Shown here in pieces: positions 21,306 to 33,614 of a stretch of DNA of 64,000 nucleotides (positions within the stretch are counted from its first letter, which is position 1; each line of letters opens with the position of its first letter). The notes below the pieces were generated by a model. That model had not been told where the DNA came from and searched no databases. It worked only from the letters and a program-made list of their open reading frames with translations. A program made the translations under genes and the position numbers. Source of the DNA: Parietaria judaica (lineage: Eukaryota > Streptophyta > Magnoliopsida > Rosales > Urticaceae); contig OX940864.1 in assembly GCA_954871525.1 (NCBI GenBank), positions 4,334,001 to 4,398,000 of the forward strand. The letters are read 5' to 3'.

Positions 21306-23856
21306 TCTTTTTTTTTTTCATTCATTCATTGAGTATATAAAGCAACTATATAATTTTATATTCATATTTTTTTAATAGTTTGAGTTTTATTTCATTATTT
21401 AAAAAATATCTATCTTTTAAATTCAAAAGTAAAAATATTATTAAAATTCATAAATTTATAATGTGTATTCTCACAATTCATCTTTCTATTATTACTTTTG
21501 CACGCAGACAATAAATGATATCGCTTTGAGTATCACACAAGCAGGCTTATCCAAATACCTAAACAAAAGATACGGTGAGCTTTTGGTTTTCCAATTATGT
21601 GTTTATTGTGTGATCATATAAAAATTAACAAAAGTTAGTATTTCTAATAGTTGCCAAAAATATTTAGGCCTTGAAAGTAAGAATGACAAGGGAATGACGC
21701 AGAAGAAAAATAACATTCCCAATAACATTCGCCTAAGATCGCTTTTGTTCATTAACCTTAGACCATCTTCAGAAATTCAGGTCAGCATTTTTTTTTTTGT
21801 TAATACTATATTCCGATATGATTATATTCAATCGTGTAAATAATTATTATGAAAATAAATAAAAAATGAATTTCAATATAGATTTTAAATAAAAATATTT
21901 TGTGTTTCATTAGACTATATTTACACATTTAATTTGATTCAGTTCACTTACTCATCAACTGCATATATATCTGACAACTTTATATGCATTCGAAGGATTT
22001 AGCCGATATGATGGAGAAAAATACCAAACCGAAATGGGGAAATCATTTTGGTTATGTTCTTCTTCCATTTACAATTGGCCTGAGAGATGATCCTCTTGAT
22101 TACGTTCATGAAGCCAAACCAACCGTTGATCGGAAAAAGCATTCCCATGAAGCTATTTGCAACTTCTTCATCCTCGGACTCGTTTATAAGTTTTTCGGCT
22201 TAGAGGTATAAAGTTTTAATCAAAATTTTGACGTTTAGAGAACTGTTATTTCTTGGAACTTAAGAACATTTGTGAACCAAAGGGACATAGAACCAAGTTT
22301 CAAGAATTAAAACCTAAGAGCTTATTTTGAAAGATAATAATTTAAAATAAAAGGATCGATATAGAGTATAGACTACCTTTTCTAAACATGAAGGTTTGAT
22401 GCGTCGGACCAATAATACGAATTTCAAGAACATGTAAGCATATATCATTTAATGTGCTATTGTTAAGCACTCTAAATTAATGTCGAAACTATATCAGTGT
22501 CATTTTGATCAATTTCTGGACATTCAATTAAATAATATTAGCTATACTTGCTGATTAATACCGATGATGATATATTATATAATATATATATACTAGTACG
22601 CAAGTTCACTTTTTCGAAGAGTCTTCATCAACACGACCATGGCGTTCTCCAACGTTGCGGGTCCAATTGAAGAAGTTGACTTTTATGGGCATCCAATGGC
22701 TTATATTGCTGCAACTACCTATAGCCAAGCAAATGTAAGGAATTAATTTTAATCACTTCCCATAGCATTAATTAATGCAGAGTTAATAATTATATTGAAT
22801 TCAATGTTAGTATCCACTTTTATCAGGAAAATAATAATAAAAAAATCTAATTTTTTTAGAAAACTATATGTATAGGGTAATAACTATTTGCCATCCGGTA
22901 TTTTTAAAGCTAACCGAAAGTGAATGCTACATTTATATAATGTATTTGCAAGGCTAATTTTTTTTTTTTTTTGAAGGCAGCTTTGCTGCAGTCACTTTGG
23001 AGGTGATGTGGAATTACCACTAGGCTATCCTAGCAACCACTGCAAGGCTAAAATATTGTATTAATATTAAGTACTTACTATGGAAGGAAGAGCTCCCTCA
23101 AAAAAAAAAATACTATGGAAGGAAGAGGAGAATGAAGAATTAAGGATTAATTAATATATTAATTAAGAGTGAAAATGTTAAATTACCCCTTAAATGCATA
23201 GATCTTTGTCAGATCCAGCCTTAAATACCTAGAGGCTCTATATTCGCCCCAAATTATACGATATATATATATATATATATATATGTATTATTATATTTAA
23301 AATTTTAGGGCAAAAAATAATTTTTTATCAAGACCTCTTTTGCTGGATATTTTATTTAAATATGGTCATGTAGGCTTGTGCTTACTCTCTCTGCCTAGTC
23401 TCGGGGTCGAAACTAACTCTTGTTATGTTATAATTATTTAAATTCATTTAATCTTAATGGTATTAGATGTCAAGAGGACATACTTTAAATTGACGTAAAA
23501 AAAACCTCGTGAATAAGAAAATGAGATTATATTTATAAAAAAACTATTCCGGTTTTTATATATATTAAGTAGTTCTGGCTAATTATTGTGCAAGAGTGTC
23601 ATTTGTGACTGCATTTATACTAGATGACCCAATAAATAACTTGATATTTATTTTCCAAACTAATATATAGTATTTATTACTGGTACAAGAACAGATCGTT
23701 AATTTCCAGAGCTACGGAAAGAAGATGACGATTGTTCTCTCAGTCGATGAAAATACAATTCCTAATCCGAAACAATTACGCGACGACATTATCCAATCAC
23801 TCGAGGTTATTAAAGAAGCCGTGATACAAAACGGTACTTCTTTAGACAATAAATAA
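20593..23856 (+). pseudogene. WSD-B: 5'-truncated wax ester synthase/DGAT gene
   Basis: Remaining exons are about 20593-21138 (5' incomplete), 21508-21574, 21668-21780, 21996-22205, 22597-22734 and 23695-23856. Internal exon sizes of 67, 113, 210 and 138 match the siblings. Active-site HHSFGDG (from 20776), FFILGLVYKF, FSNVAGPIEE and GHPMAY are intact, with no internal stop. Exon 1 and the N-terminal third of exon 2 are absent; weak homology fades before 20650 and TGA lies in frame at 20587-20589. The last exon appears to use an acceptor two codons downstream of its siblings (AACAG/ATC), which keeps the frame. Without the N-terminus, including the PLSP-GRLF region, it is probably a non-functional gene fragment. 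A first ATG in the remaining frame lies at 20734, after the conserved PLWELHIL motif. Confidence 0.85.
21270..21303. repeat. AT microsatellite in WSD-B intron 2
   Basis: Alternating AT run. The siblings carry similar tracts in their introns at other positions. Confidence 0.8.
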
Positions 23857-24617
23857 ATTTCTGGCAAAGGAGTTTCTATTTTTTATTTTTATTGTATTCT
23901 TAAGGAATTCCATTTTTCTCGGCATAACTGAGAAATGGTGTTAGTAGATTTATATTTGAAATCTTCGACTTTCATTTACTTCATGCTTATGATATATATT
24001 TTTTCTATTGCGTATACTTGTCATACTCTCCATTTATTGCTTCTTATTTGCTCGCATATCTCTATATTTGTTGCTTGGTTGATTAACAGAAATTAAATAT
24101 TCATGAATATAATTGTACCCTAAATTATATTCAGTTTTATAATTTTTATTGAATATAATTGATTTTCCAAATTATATTCATGAATATTTAATTTCTTAAA
24201 ATGTTCAGTGTCGTCAAATTTGGTCGATAAATCTAATTTTGCAGTTTCAAATTCACTCCCACTGAAATTGTTTAGGATATATCATAAAAATAATTGCATA
24301 AGATCAAAACGATTAAACTGAAAATACAAATAAAAAACAATAAAATAAAAACCCCATGAGTTTATAGCTCTTAGATTGTAATAGAACTAGGGTAAATGAG
24401 AGTCGTCGATCCATGACCGAATCAACGGTTCAAAATCGCTAAACTTTAGGTTTCACGATGTGTCGTTTTTATCTAAATAGTGTCATTTGTAGTTCTTGAC
24501 CAAGCCAAATGATGAGATGAGGCCTTCAATCAGTCAAGGTGTTATTGTCATATAATAAATATATAAATTCATGTATTACCCGATCTAGTTTAAAGCCAAA
24601 TTATTCAAGTGAGTTTG

Positions 24618-24661
<44 letters not shown>

Positions 24662-25047
24662 TTAGAGTTGTTAACAATATTTCCTTTCTTTTACGAGGTA
24701 TTACGAGGTATGTGCAGCTTTGGGCCTTTGTTTGAAAAATAGCAAAAATGATCACTCCTTTACAAATATTTTTGTGTTGAGAAATAGCAATATTTCCTTT
24801 GTTCTATATAAAGCGAAAATAGCCGATCTTTTATAATTTTTGTGCGGATTTGGCCTTTTGACCATCATTAACAAAAAAAAACAAAGAATTATAAAGAGCC
24901 CTATAGATTTCTTTTGAAACGTGTTTATTAATTATAAAAGTATATAATTATTCATTGAAGATGATTCGTTTCTGCTATTTTCAGAACATAAACCGAATTT
25001 GTACATCGATGTAGAAAGAAGGCAATAGTGCCAATGGCGGAGCCAGC
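23857..25047. other. Intergenic DNA downstream of WSD-B, with AT microsatellite
   Basis: AT-rich. An (AT)n run lies at about 24620-24658, and AAATAGC-type motifs at about 24740-24830 resemble the MULE-like family at 15789. No gene was supported. Confidence 0.45.
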
Positions 25048-25055
25048 CTCTTAAT

Positions 25056-26107
25056 CAAGGTTCCGAAAATCACGATTTTCGTTCGAAAATCGTTCGATTA
25101 TCGCTGAAAATAGGCTTCTCGGTAAGTTATCTCCCTTAATCGTTTTCGTTTTATAGTTTTCGCGATTTTTCGAGGGGGAAAGTGAACAACTTTTCGTTTT
25201 AGTTTTTCAAGTGTTAAATTTCGAAAACTGGAGGACTTATCGCTAAATAACGAAAAGTCATTAGGTTTTTTCCGAATTGTTTTATAATTGCGGCAAAAGT
25301 ACACATGTTTCGGAAATTGTTGATTTGAGTTAGTTACTCGAATATTTTTGATGTAATTTCGTTTTATAAAATTGTATATAATTTTAAAACTAATCGGTTT
25401 GCATAATTTGTTTTTTAATTTGAAGATTTTCTGAATTGTGATATCATTGTGGCAAAAGTACATATGTTTCGGAAATTGTTGATTTGAGCTAGTTACTCGA
25501 ATATTTTTGTGTAATTTTGTTTTATAAAATTGTATATAATTTAAAAAATAATCGGTTGGCATAATATTTTTTTTAATTTGAAGTTTTCTAAACTATTGCG
25601 GCAAAAGTACAATTTTTAGCTAATTTGTTAAATTGAGCTAGTTGTTCAATCTTGTTTTAAATGAAATCAATTGTGCAGTGCATATTTTATATAAGAATAA
25701 TTGGTGACTTGTAAATATTTATTTTGGTAAGTAAATAATAATTTATTTTACATATTTTGTAAAGTATTTGTAATTTTGTATGAGACTTAGTTTATGTTTG
25801 GCTACATTAGTATGAGACTTGGTTTGTGGCTTATATTTTATATTTTGTATGAGACTTTTATGTTTATATTTTGTGACATTAGTATTTTATGTTATGTTTT
25901 TAGTGTAAAATATGTTTGAATTTTTTTTTATAGGTTTTCCATCGATAAATCCATCGGCAAACGATTAATCCATCGATAAGTTCAATAAGTTTCGATAACG
26001 GCAAACGATAATTTTTATAGGTTTTCCGTCGATAACGGCATCGGCAAACGATTAATCCATCGATAACGGCAAACGATTTATCGGCCAAAACGGCATTTTG
26101 ATCCTTG
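25056..26107. mobile_element. hAT-type non-autonomous element with 8-bp target duplication
   Basis: Begins CAAGGTTCC and ends GATCCTTG. It is flanked on both sides by CTCTTAAT (25048-25055 and 26108-26115), an exact 8-bp duplication as expected for hAT insertions. The interior has an internal direct repeat (about 25290-25400 and 25440-25550) and a right part full of CATCGGCAAACGATTAATCC variants. No transposase is encoded. Elements with the same CAAGG / CCTTG ends and CGGCAAGCGAT-like subterminal repeats occur at 45763-46802, 62598-63174 and from 63538. Confidence 0.85.
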
Positions 26108-26115
26108 CTCTTAAT

Positions 26116-26648
26116 TAGTTCAGCTGAAGCATTATATAAATATTATAAATTTTACCAAGTTAATTTAAACGGCATCTAACTTTCTATATTTTATTTATGT
26201 GTTTATATCTTTATAAGTGATCAATTTTCTTATCTCATTCGATAATTTAAACGCTAGGTATCGTGTTCTACAATATATCAAGAAAAATAACAGAGCAACA
26301 AACTTCTAACTAAGCTTTTTTGAAATAGCTCTAAAAGAATAATAAAAAAAAAGGATAATATATAAATAATAGGAGTACCAAGCAAAATAAAAGGAGATAA
26401 ATCCCAATATCTGATGCATAAAAAAAATGTCTACAAAATTTCAATGTGCTCCATTATAAAATTTGCCGATTTAAGCAACACAAATACAAGATCACTTCAT
26501 TATTTTTTTCTTTTCTTTTGATATTTGAGCGTAAGCACGTGCATACGCTCGTGTGTATGTAGCTCCGTGATAAGTACCGAAAAGAGCTACAAGTTATATA
26601 GTTTAATTGTCAATAATTGTGAAATTATTAGGATAAAGTTATGTAAAT
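26116..26648. other. Intergenic DNA, nothing recognised
   Basis: AT-rich and non-coding on both strands. Confidence 0.4.
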
Positions 26649-26655
26649 TATATTA

Positions 26656-27009
26656 AGGGATAATAGCGGCTAAAGTAGCCAATCTTTCATCACTTGTGTC
26701 AATAAAGGTCCAAAATGAATTAATAGCGGCAATAGTAGCCAAACACGACAAATGTGTGTTCAATACCAATTTCGTACATTCAGCTCTATGTCTGTTAGTA
26801 TCTTGCCATGTCGTTTTCACGTGTCTAATTCTTGCGTTTTGCACACATATTGGAAATACCAGGATGCTAATGGACGTGGCAAGATACTAAGTCTAGTGGA
26901 TGGAATAGGTATTGAACACACATTTGTCGAGTTTGGCTACTATTGTCGAGTTTGGACCTTTATTAGCACAAATAGTGAAAGATTGGTTACTTTAGCCGTT
27001 ATTATCCCT
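26656..27009. mobile_element. Foldback MITE with TATATTA duplication
   Basis: The arms are long inverted repeats starting AGGGATAATAGCGGCTAAAGTAGCC and ending in its complement (...ACTTTAGCCGTTATTATCCCT). Pairing is near-continuous over about 150 bp per arm. TATATTA flanks both ends (26649-26655 and 27010-27016). It is about 354 bp and has no coding capacity. Confidence 0.8.
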
Positions 27010-27016
27010 TATATTA

Positions 27017-27313
27017 ATTACACTACGAAACACGTTTGAGATCAATCTTTGCGATTTTACCTATTTAGTCTAGAGTTAACTTGTTTTTATTTGAATTGAT
27101 TTTATTGTTGATATTTTTTAGGAAATAAATAAATAAAACAAGGACTTTGGTGTAATTAACACAAAGAAAAGTCAAGGATCAAAGGAGCAAATATGAAGAA
27201 GTCATGAGTGTGTGTGTAGCATCGAATAGGATCAGCAAATCAAATCTTGTTGCATGCGGGACCCACGAACCAAATCCATTTACAAAAGGAGAATCAGCCC
27301 ACAAAATCAGCAA
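27017..27313. other. Short intergenic stretch between foldback MITE and LINE
   Basis: No gene or repeat was recognised. The LINE target duplication ends this segment. Confidence 0.4.
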
Positions 27314-27351
27314 CGGAAGACAATATTTTTTTGAGAGAAAAACGATCTTCA

Positions 27352-28278
27352 TTAATTGGAAATGGGAAGCAAGTCCCTTTGAACATCGGTTACAAGCCAC
27401 TCGGGACAATCATTCGACCATAAATCTGTAGTTACTCCCGCTAGACGGGACCTAGCAAGGCTATTTGCGACTTCATTACATCTTCTCGGAATCCACCGGC
27501 ACCTCAAGTTCGGATCTATCTTCTTAATCAAGCCGCTAATTCCCGCAATGATCGGGCCTTGGACACTATTGAGCTTGTTGCCGTTGACGAGTTGGATTGC
27601 ACGAAGGCAATCGGACTCCACCTCCGACACCCGCCATCCTTGATCATGAACGAACTTGAGGCTTATGAGAAGAGCGTGGCATTCCGCGGAGGCCGGCGAG
27701 TCTATATCTCCGAGAGCCTGGGCAATAACACCGAGCACGGTTCCCCTTTGGTTTCTCACAACACCTCCAATGGCCGCGTGGCCCGTGGACTTATCCCACG
27801 CCGCATCAACGTTTAGCTTAAATCCGCCGTTCCCATGAGGGCTCCATGAGTTATAGAGAGACGATGGGCGTCGCACAAGAGGATCCGTATTGCGGTTGCA
27901 TTGTTTAAAGCTAGAAAACCAACAAGCAACTTTGTCTACCCAATCAATCGGCCTTTGGGGGTGATGATCAAAGAGACGCCCATTGCGGTCGGACCACGAT
28001 GCCCAAACAAGTCCACAAAAGAGTTCTAGGTCCACCACCGAAAGAACGTCGAGCGCCTGAAAACAAAGATCCCGGAAAGGAGCCGGACTTGTCTTCTCCA
28101 CCCATCTAGACAAGCTAGAAGATTCCCAAATCGCACGGGCTCTCTCGCAACTCCAAACCGCGTGGAGAGCATCTTCCGGCATGGCCCCACAAAATTTGCA
28201 AAACGGGAGACACGACACCCTCTTCCCTTTGAGTGCACCAAAAGTCGGGAGGATGTCGAACCACGCACGCCACACCAA
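27352..28278 (-). pseudogene. LINE ORF2 C-terminus: zf-RVT and plant-type RNase H
   Basis: An open frame of 308 codons by annotation of this strand, beginning MVWRAWFDILPTFGALKGK. A zinc-binding segment CKFCGAMPEDALHAVWSC is followed by an RNase H fold: NVDAAWDKSTGHAAIGGVVRNQRG, AECHALLISLKFV, ESDCLRAIQLVN, RRCNEVANSLAR. Such a fused RNase H is usual in plant L1-type LINEs. The frame is intact here but is separated from RT by frameshifts. Confidence 0.88.
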
Positions 28279-28619
28279 ATGCTTAACTTTTGGTGGGATT
28301 TGGAGCCCTCACAACGCTTTCCACTACCGCGGTTCTGGGCTACGCGACCCCGACGGTCCCCCCCTTTGTGCCGCTCTAGCGAGACGGTATCCCGACCGAA
28401 CTGAGTAGACTCCATCCTCCTCAAAATGCCAAACCAAGCGATCTTTGTGGTTGTCGGCACCAAGGGGGATTTTAAGGATCGCTTGAGTGTCAAACGGGAT
28501 CATCAAGCTCGAAACAAGGTCTCGTTTCCAAACTCCATTGGAAAAAAGATCGGCCACATGCCAAGGAAAACCATCGTCGGGTTCACGTGAGAGGGGGGAG
28601 AAGCTACCCGGTCTATGGA

Positions 28620-30140
28620 TCAAAGGTTGATTAAAGGCTCGAATGTTTCCTTCCCCCACTTGCTATCTAGTACCAAGGCGAACCAAATCGCGCCCCCAAA
28701 TGAGACTTTTACAAAGGAAAGAAAAGTGAGGCTTACTTTTGAATTCGAGCACGGTCGACTCCGGGAAATATTTAGCTTTAAGAACGCGGGCCAAAAGACA
28801 ATCCGGAGATTGGAGAATCCGCCATGTGAGGCGGCCGACAAGGGCCCGGTTAAAGTCGCCGAGGTCTTTGAAGCCAAGGCCCCCCTACCCTTTGGGTTTT
28901 GCAATAAGATCCCACCGCTTCCAGTGGATTTTCCGCTTATCTTTCGAGCCCCCCACCAAAACCTTCCAATGTGGCGGTGGAGGTCATTGATGGTATTTAC
29001 CGGGATGCGAAAGAGGCTCATCATGTAAGTGGGAATAGCTTGCGCGACCGCCTTTACGAGAACTTCCCGACCACCCGCCGAGAACATCCACGCCTTCCAA
29101 TTGCGGATACACTTAAGAACGCGCTTTGAAAGGGTGCTAAAAATTGATACTTTGTTCCTTCCAATGCGGGTTGGGAGACCGAGATAGGATTCGAGCTCGT
29201 CCACAATGGGAATTCGGAGGTGGTTGGAAAAACCGGCTGCGGCTTCCCCGCCGATGTTCTTTGAGTAACACATAGCCGATTTATCCAAGTTCACTTTTTG
29301 GCCCGAGCCTCGTCCATAGACCTCTAAAATCGACTGAAGAGCAGTGCAACCAATCTCACTAGCTTAGCAAAATATAAGGCTATCATCCGCAAAAAGAAGA
29401 TGGGTCACCGAGGGAGCCCCCGGTCGGTAAGCGAATCCGCGAAGGAGACCTAAACGCTCTTGACCCCGGATAAGAGCGGAAAGACCTTCTGCGCAAACAA
29501 GGAAAAGATATGGGGAGAGCGGGAATCCTTGTCTAAGCCCCCGCTTTGGGTGAATCCATCGCCTCGATTTACCATTGAGAACCACCGATAAAGACGTTGT
29601 GGAAATGCAATCTCGGATCACGGTAATGATTTTAGAACCGAACCCCATTCTCTTTATCATAGCGATGACAAAACTCCATTCCACGCGATCGAACGCCTTG
29701 CTCATGTCGAGCTTAAGGGCCAAGAACCCTTTTTTGTGTTTCGTCTTATCCGTAATGAGTCTCCCTGGGAAAAAAGTGCTTTGAGCTTCGGAGATGACGG
29801 CCGAGAAGACATTTTTGATGCGGTTTGCCACCACTTTTGTGACGATCTTGAAGATGACGTTACAAAGGCTAATGGGGCGGAAGTCTTTGACCTTTGTCAG
29901 GTTTTTGACTTTGGGGATGAGGGCTATGTTGGTGGCGTTCCATGGTCTAGCGTTAACTTTCCCGTTCAACACCTCTAAGCAATCCTTTCTCACATCCGGG
30001 CCCACCACATTCCACGATTTTTGGAGATTTCCGTCGGGACCTGGAGATTTCCGAGGCCCCATGGAAAATAAGGCAATGTCCACTTCGTCACCGGTGAACT
30101 CTTCCTCCGTGAGGTCATGGTGGGCCTCCGAAAACGTATG
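28620..30140 (-). pseudogene. LINE ORF2 reverse transcriptase domain, broken
   Basis: The main frame (30083-29364) has MGPRKSPGPDG, FRPISLCNVIFKIVTKVVANR, FFPGRLITD, KLDMSKAFDRVEW, LRQGFPLSPYLF and the catalytic FADD in LLFADDSLIF. A stop follows immediately in place of the usual residue after FC. A further segment (29294-28620) holds the thumb and connection region (YLGLPTRIGRNK, GRFWWG). Upstream parts lie in other frames. It cannot make a working polymerase. Confidence 0.9.
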
Positions 30141-30936
30141 AATATCCTCGTTCGTGATCGAATGGAACTCCTCATCGGAAGCTCCGTTGGTGGCAAATAT
30201 TGAGGCAAAGTACCTATCGAATACTCCCCGTTTCTCCTCCTCCGTGGAAACCCAAACCCCATCCTCGTTGAAGATGCCTCAGATGGTGTTATGGGCTTTC
30301 CTACGGACGGCCCGCGCATGAAAGTAAGCCGAGTTTTTGTCCCCACCACGAAGCCAATCCGCTCGGGCTCTTTGTTGCCAATAATACTCTTCAAGCAACA
30401 TAAGGGATTCGAGTTCGCCTCCAATACGTTTTGCCTCCCTACGGTTTTCCGGTGAGAACTCGTCTCTATTGATAGCTTCGAGCTTCAAAGAGAGGGCCTT
30501 GATCCTTGTTTTGCGGTTCCCCAACGTGGAGCGAGCCCAAGAGTGGAGGGCCTCTTTACAATCGAAAAGCCCCGCAAGGCCCCTAACGACCGCGGGAACG
30601 GCCCTTAAGCCACGCTTCCCGAATGACTCCCAAGCAATCGTCATTGGAGAGCCATCCGGGTTCAAAGGACCAACGACGTCTATAAGTCTTTCTTCCCAAC
30701 GAAAGCGGGACCATCTTCGACGTATCGATATGGAGGACTCGATGGTCCGAACCCCAAAAATCTACACATCAACAACACAAACGGGTAGAGGCTTTTCCAC
30801 TCCGCGTTTGCGCACGCCCGGTCAAGCCGACATTGGACATTTTTATCCCCGCTTTGCATATTGCTCCACGTGCAAAGCTCACCTTGAAAACCGAGGTCCA
30901 TGCGACCGTAATCGTCAAGGGACTAACCGAAAGCCA

Positions 30937-31410
30937 TCATGTCGTACGCACGCCGCTTTGTCCGACTAACATGCTCGAAATCAAATAAGACTTTGTTAAA
31001 TCCCCAGCACAAATCCACGGGCTATCGTCTCCGTTGTGAATGCGTCTTAAGAGTTCCCACGAGGCTTGTTTAAACGCCTCATTCGGGGCCCCATAGAACC
31101 CAGCCAATCTAGACTTCACACCAACCTCGTCTTCAACAACCACGTCGATATGGCCGTGGTTAAAGCTACGAATCGTAACTTTGATGGACTCCTTCCACAA
31201 GAAATGGAGCCCCCCGCTACGGCCATTTGCACCAACACCAAAACCATTGGGGAACCCCAACTTCCACTTCAAGCTCTCTAACCGGCTCCCTCTAAGCTTC
31301 GTTTCCGATAAAAATAGGATATCCGGCTTCCGCTCGCAGACCAAACTCCGCAAGCGGGCCATCGCCCGGAGATTACATAATCCCCGGACGTTCCAACAAA
31401 TGAGTTTCAT
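30937..31410 (-). pseudogene. LINE ORF2 endonuclease domain, broken
   Basis: The exonuclease-endonuclease-phosphatase fold starts at ATG 31410 (MKLICWNVRGLC). It shows FLSETKL (catalytic Glu), GRSGGLHFLWK, FYGAPNE and WICAGDL motifs. The frame is lost just after the GDL motif near 30960. This domain would nick the target DNA. Confidence 0.88.
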
Positions 31411-31499
31411 TGCTTCCGGTCGGCCCGCCTGAGGCGTGCCGCCGATATCGATGATCCAGCTGAATCTCTTCCTTCTTCCGACTGACATTTAATCAGGCC

Positions 31500-32980
31500 C
31501 GGCATGAGTTGCCCTATCTCCATCGATTCTGACTTGAAATCCAGAGGCTCAGGGAGGCCAGCTTCAGGAGGTGGGCAAAAGGGCTCTCTGCTTCTCTTGA
31601 GCCGCTTCGTCGGGTTGAGATTGGGCGTTTCCTTGTGAAGCACGTAAGGCGGGGGAACTGCATGAATGTTGCATGGGGATTGCACAGACAAAGGGACGTG
31701 ATCTGAGTGGGGAGGGGAATGCAATAGGGGAGCTGAAATGGGCTTGTGCATTTTCTCCATGAGGCCCAAAGCAGAACTCACTAGTGAGGAGGGCCTACTT
31801 GGGAATTCAAGCGTGTAGAAAAAGGGGTTGGTATATGGGCCACTAGAAGACACACCAGAAATGGGCTACAACAAGAGAGTGGGTCCACCTTCTCCACAAG
31901 AAACCCTAGAGGGGCTCCTTCCATTTGACAGCGCATCGGCCGAACCGTGCTTCGTCATCTCCACATCGCCCAAAGAGGAAGGGGAAGCAGCTCCAGTCGC
32001 ATCTCCAACATTTGAGTGACCTAAAACCTCCATACTGCCCCCTACCGATGTCAGAGACTCGGGTGTCGCCATGGTTTCTTTTGCAGGGAGCCCAGGATCC
32101 GTACACTCACTTTTTTCGTGCGCAGATTCCCAGGCGCTGACAGCAACGAGTTTCAAGGGAGGAGGTAGGTCGGACGGCCCGTTGGTTTCACCTCCGGCGC
32201 CGGTGGGTTGCAGAGGGCGTTGCAAACTTTGCCGGCCTCCATTAGCAAAGCAGCCCGATTCTTTCGCCCCCGCATTCGTCCATTCGCCGAAGATAGGGGC
32301 CGGAGCGAAACCTTCTTTGGAGATGCATACTTCCTGTTCCGTGGAGCAGGTACCGACGTCGTGTCCGAGAGTCCCACTATAGAAGCAGAACTGGCCGATA
32401 TTCTCGTACCGGGCCTGGATCCAGACGGATTTCTGGTGAGGCTTGTCGAAAAATAAGCCCCCGAGAAGGGGTTGGGTCACGTTGATTTCCACCTGAACCC
32501 TGGCATAGGCGGCGTACTTCGCATCCCGGCCAGACTTGCAATCTATAGCTGTCCCGAAGCAACTCGCAATGTGTTTGAGGTATTGTTCAGAAATCATGGT
32601 GGGCGGTAAACCCACCATTCGGATCCAAAACGAACAAGTATTGAAACTGACTTCATCAAGAGAAAGGTGTTCGGGCCAACTTTCGATGAGAAATTAGGCT
32701 CATCGCATCGTCCACGGTCTCCGGTTGAGGATGGTATCTTTGTCTCTCCCCTGCTTGAAAGTAAACTTAAAAATGTCAGGTTTAATCTCAACCATCGTCC
32801 AGCCCTCAATCCGTTCCCAAACACGTTTGAGGACCAAGTGGATGGTACTACGACTGATTTTAATCGAGGAGAAGAGTTTCCCCAGGAGGACGAAACCACC
32901 CTCACCATCGCCAAAAACTCCTCTGTCTCCTGAGTTCACATCCAGCTCCGAAGCGCACAGGGAGAAAGTAGAAGCCATGG
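31500..32980 (-). pseudogene. LINE ORF1 (gag-like, DUF4283 and zinc knuckle), broken
   Basis: Begins at ATG 32980 (MASTFSLCASELDV). It contains IHLVLKRVWERIEGWTMVEIKPDIFKFTFKQ, then after a frameshift near 32700 the block MVGLPPTMISEQYLKHIASCFG (from 32618), and a zinc-knuckle-like segment CFYSGTLGHDVGTC. In that segment the second cysteine is replaced by serine. In plant LINEs this protein binds the element RNA. The C-terminal half is low-complexity Pro/Ser/Gly-rich. Confidence 0.8.
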
Positions 32981-33148
32981 AGAAAACGCTAAGAGGCGAT
33001 AACCACTTTGCACTAGAAAGCTTCAAAGAAGCACTCAAATAGAATGTTGACCATTCTTGTCTGTTTCATAGCTTTGTTGTTCAGCTCATTAGAGAGAATC
33101 GATTCTTGAAGCCCCACTTCGAACATCCGTGCTCCGGAAGACAATATT

Positions 33149-33614
33149 AGGAGCACTATAAATAACACGTATTAGGGTTTAGTTCTTCTAGTATTCTTCT
33201 TCTAGTTTGGAGTTATGATGCTGATGCCGAGCGTGTGTGATCTTTCATCAAACGCATGAATCAAGCATATTTAGCCATGATTTGATTACGTGTTTGCTTA
33301 TTCTCATTGATTGCATTTTATTTATTATTGATTAAGTGTTTTATTCCTTTTATTATGATTATTCGATTAGCTTAGCTGTGATGAGTGTGTTTTATTTTGG
33401 TCATTAATGTCATTAGCTATGAGTTATTTTAGGAAGTAAGTTAGGGTTTGAATTCTTCATATATTTTGTAGCTGAGATGTGTACGAGCAGTTTTGGAGAA
33501 TGAATGAAAATGTGATCTTTTGATCAAGAGTGTGTTTCCGTTTTTCCTATAATCCGAGTCTACATCAGATGCCAAGCTCCGGCTAGGTCCTCACAAATGG
33601 TTAAGTGTTTAAGG
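33149..33614. other. AT-rich DNA between LINE and copia gag, nothing recognised
   Basis: No gene or defined repeat. It may include flank of the broken copia. Confidence 0.35.

Larger units (their letters stand above)
27328..33134 (-). mobile_element. L1-type plant LINE, full-length but degenerate, 14-bp target duplication
   Basis: The insertion is flanked by an exact 14-bp repeat CGGAAGACAATATT (27314-27327 and 33135-33148). Read on the minus strand, the order is ORF1 with a DUF4283-like domain and zinc knuckle (32980 down to about 31500), AP-type endonuclease (from 31410), reverse transcriptase (about 30140-29360), zf-RVT (about 28280-28100) and a C-terminal plant RNase H (about 27830-27400). 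It ends in a short A tract at about 27332-27328. Multiple stops and frameshifts break every ORF. Target-primed insertion explains the long duplication and A tail. Confidence 0.93.

Noticed and set aside
24539..24742. A 67-codon open frame with Ile-Tyr repeats
   Set aside because: It is produced by translating the AT microsatellite and is not a gene.
28615..29028. Plus-strand open frames across the LINE (28615-29028, 29736-30141, 30469-30969) as genes
   Set aside because: They are antisense shadows of the LINE ORF2, which has recognisable RT and RNase H motifs on the minus strand.
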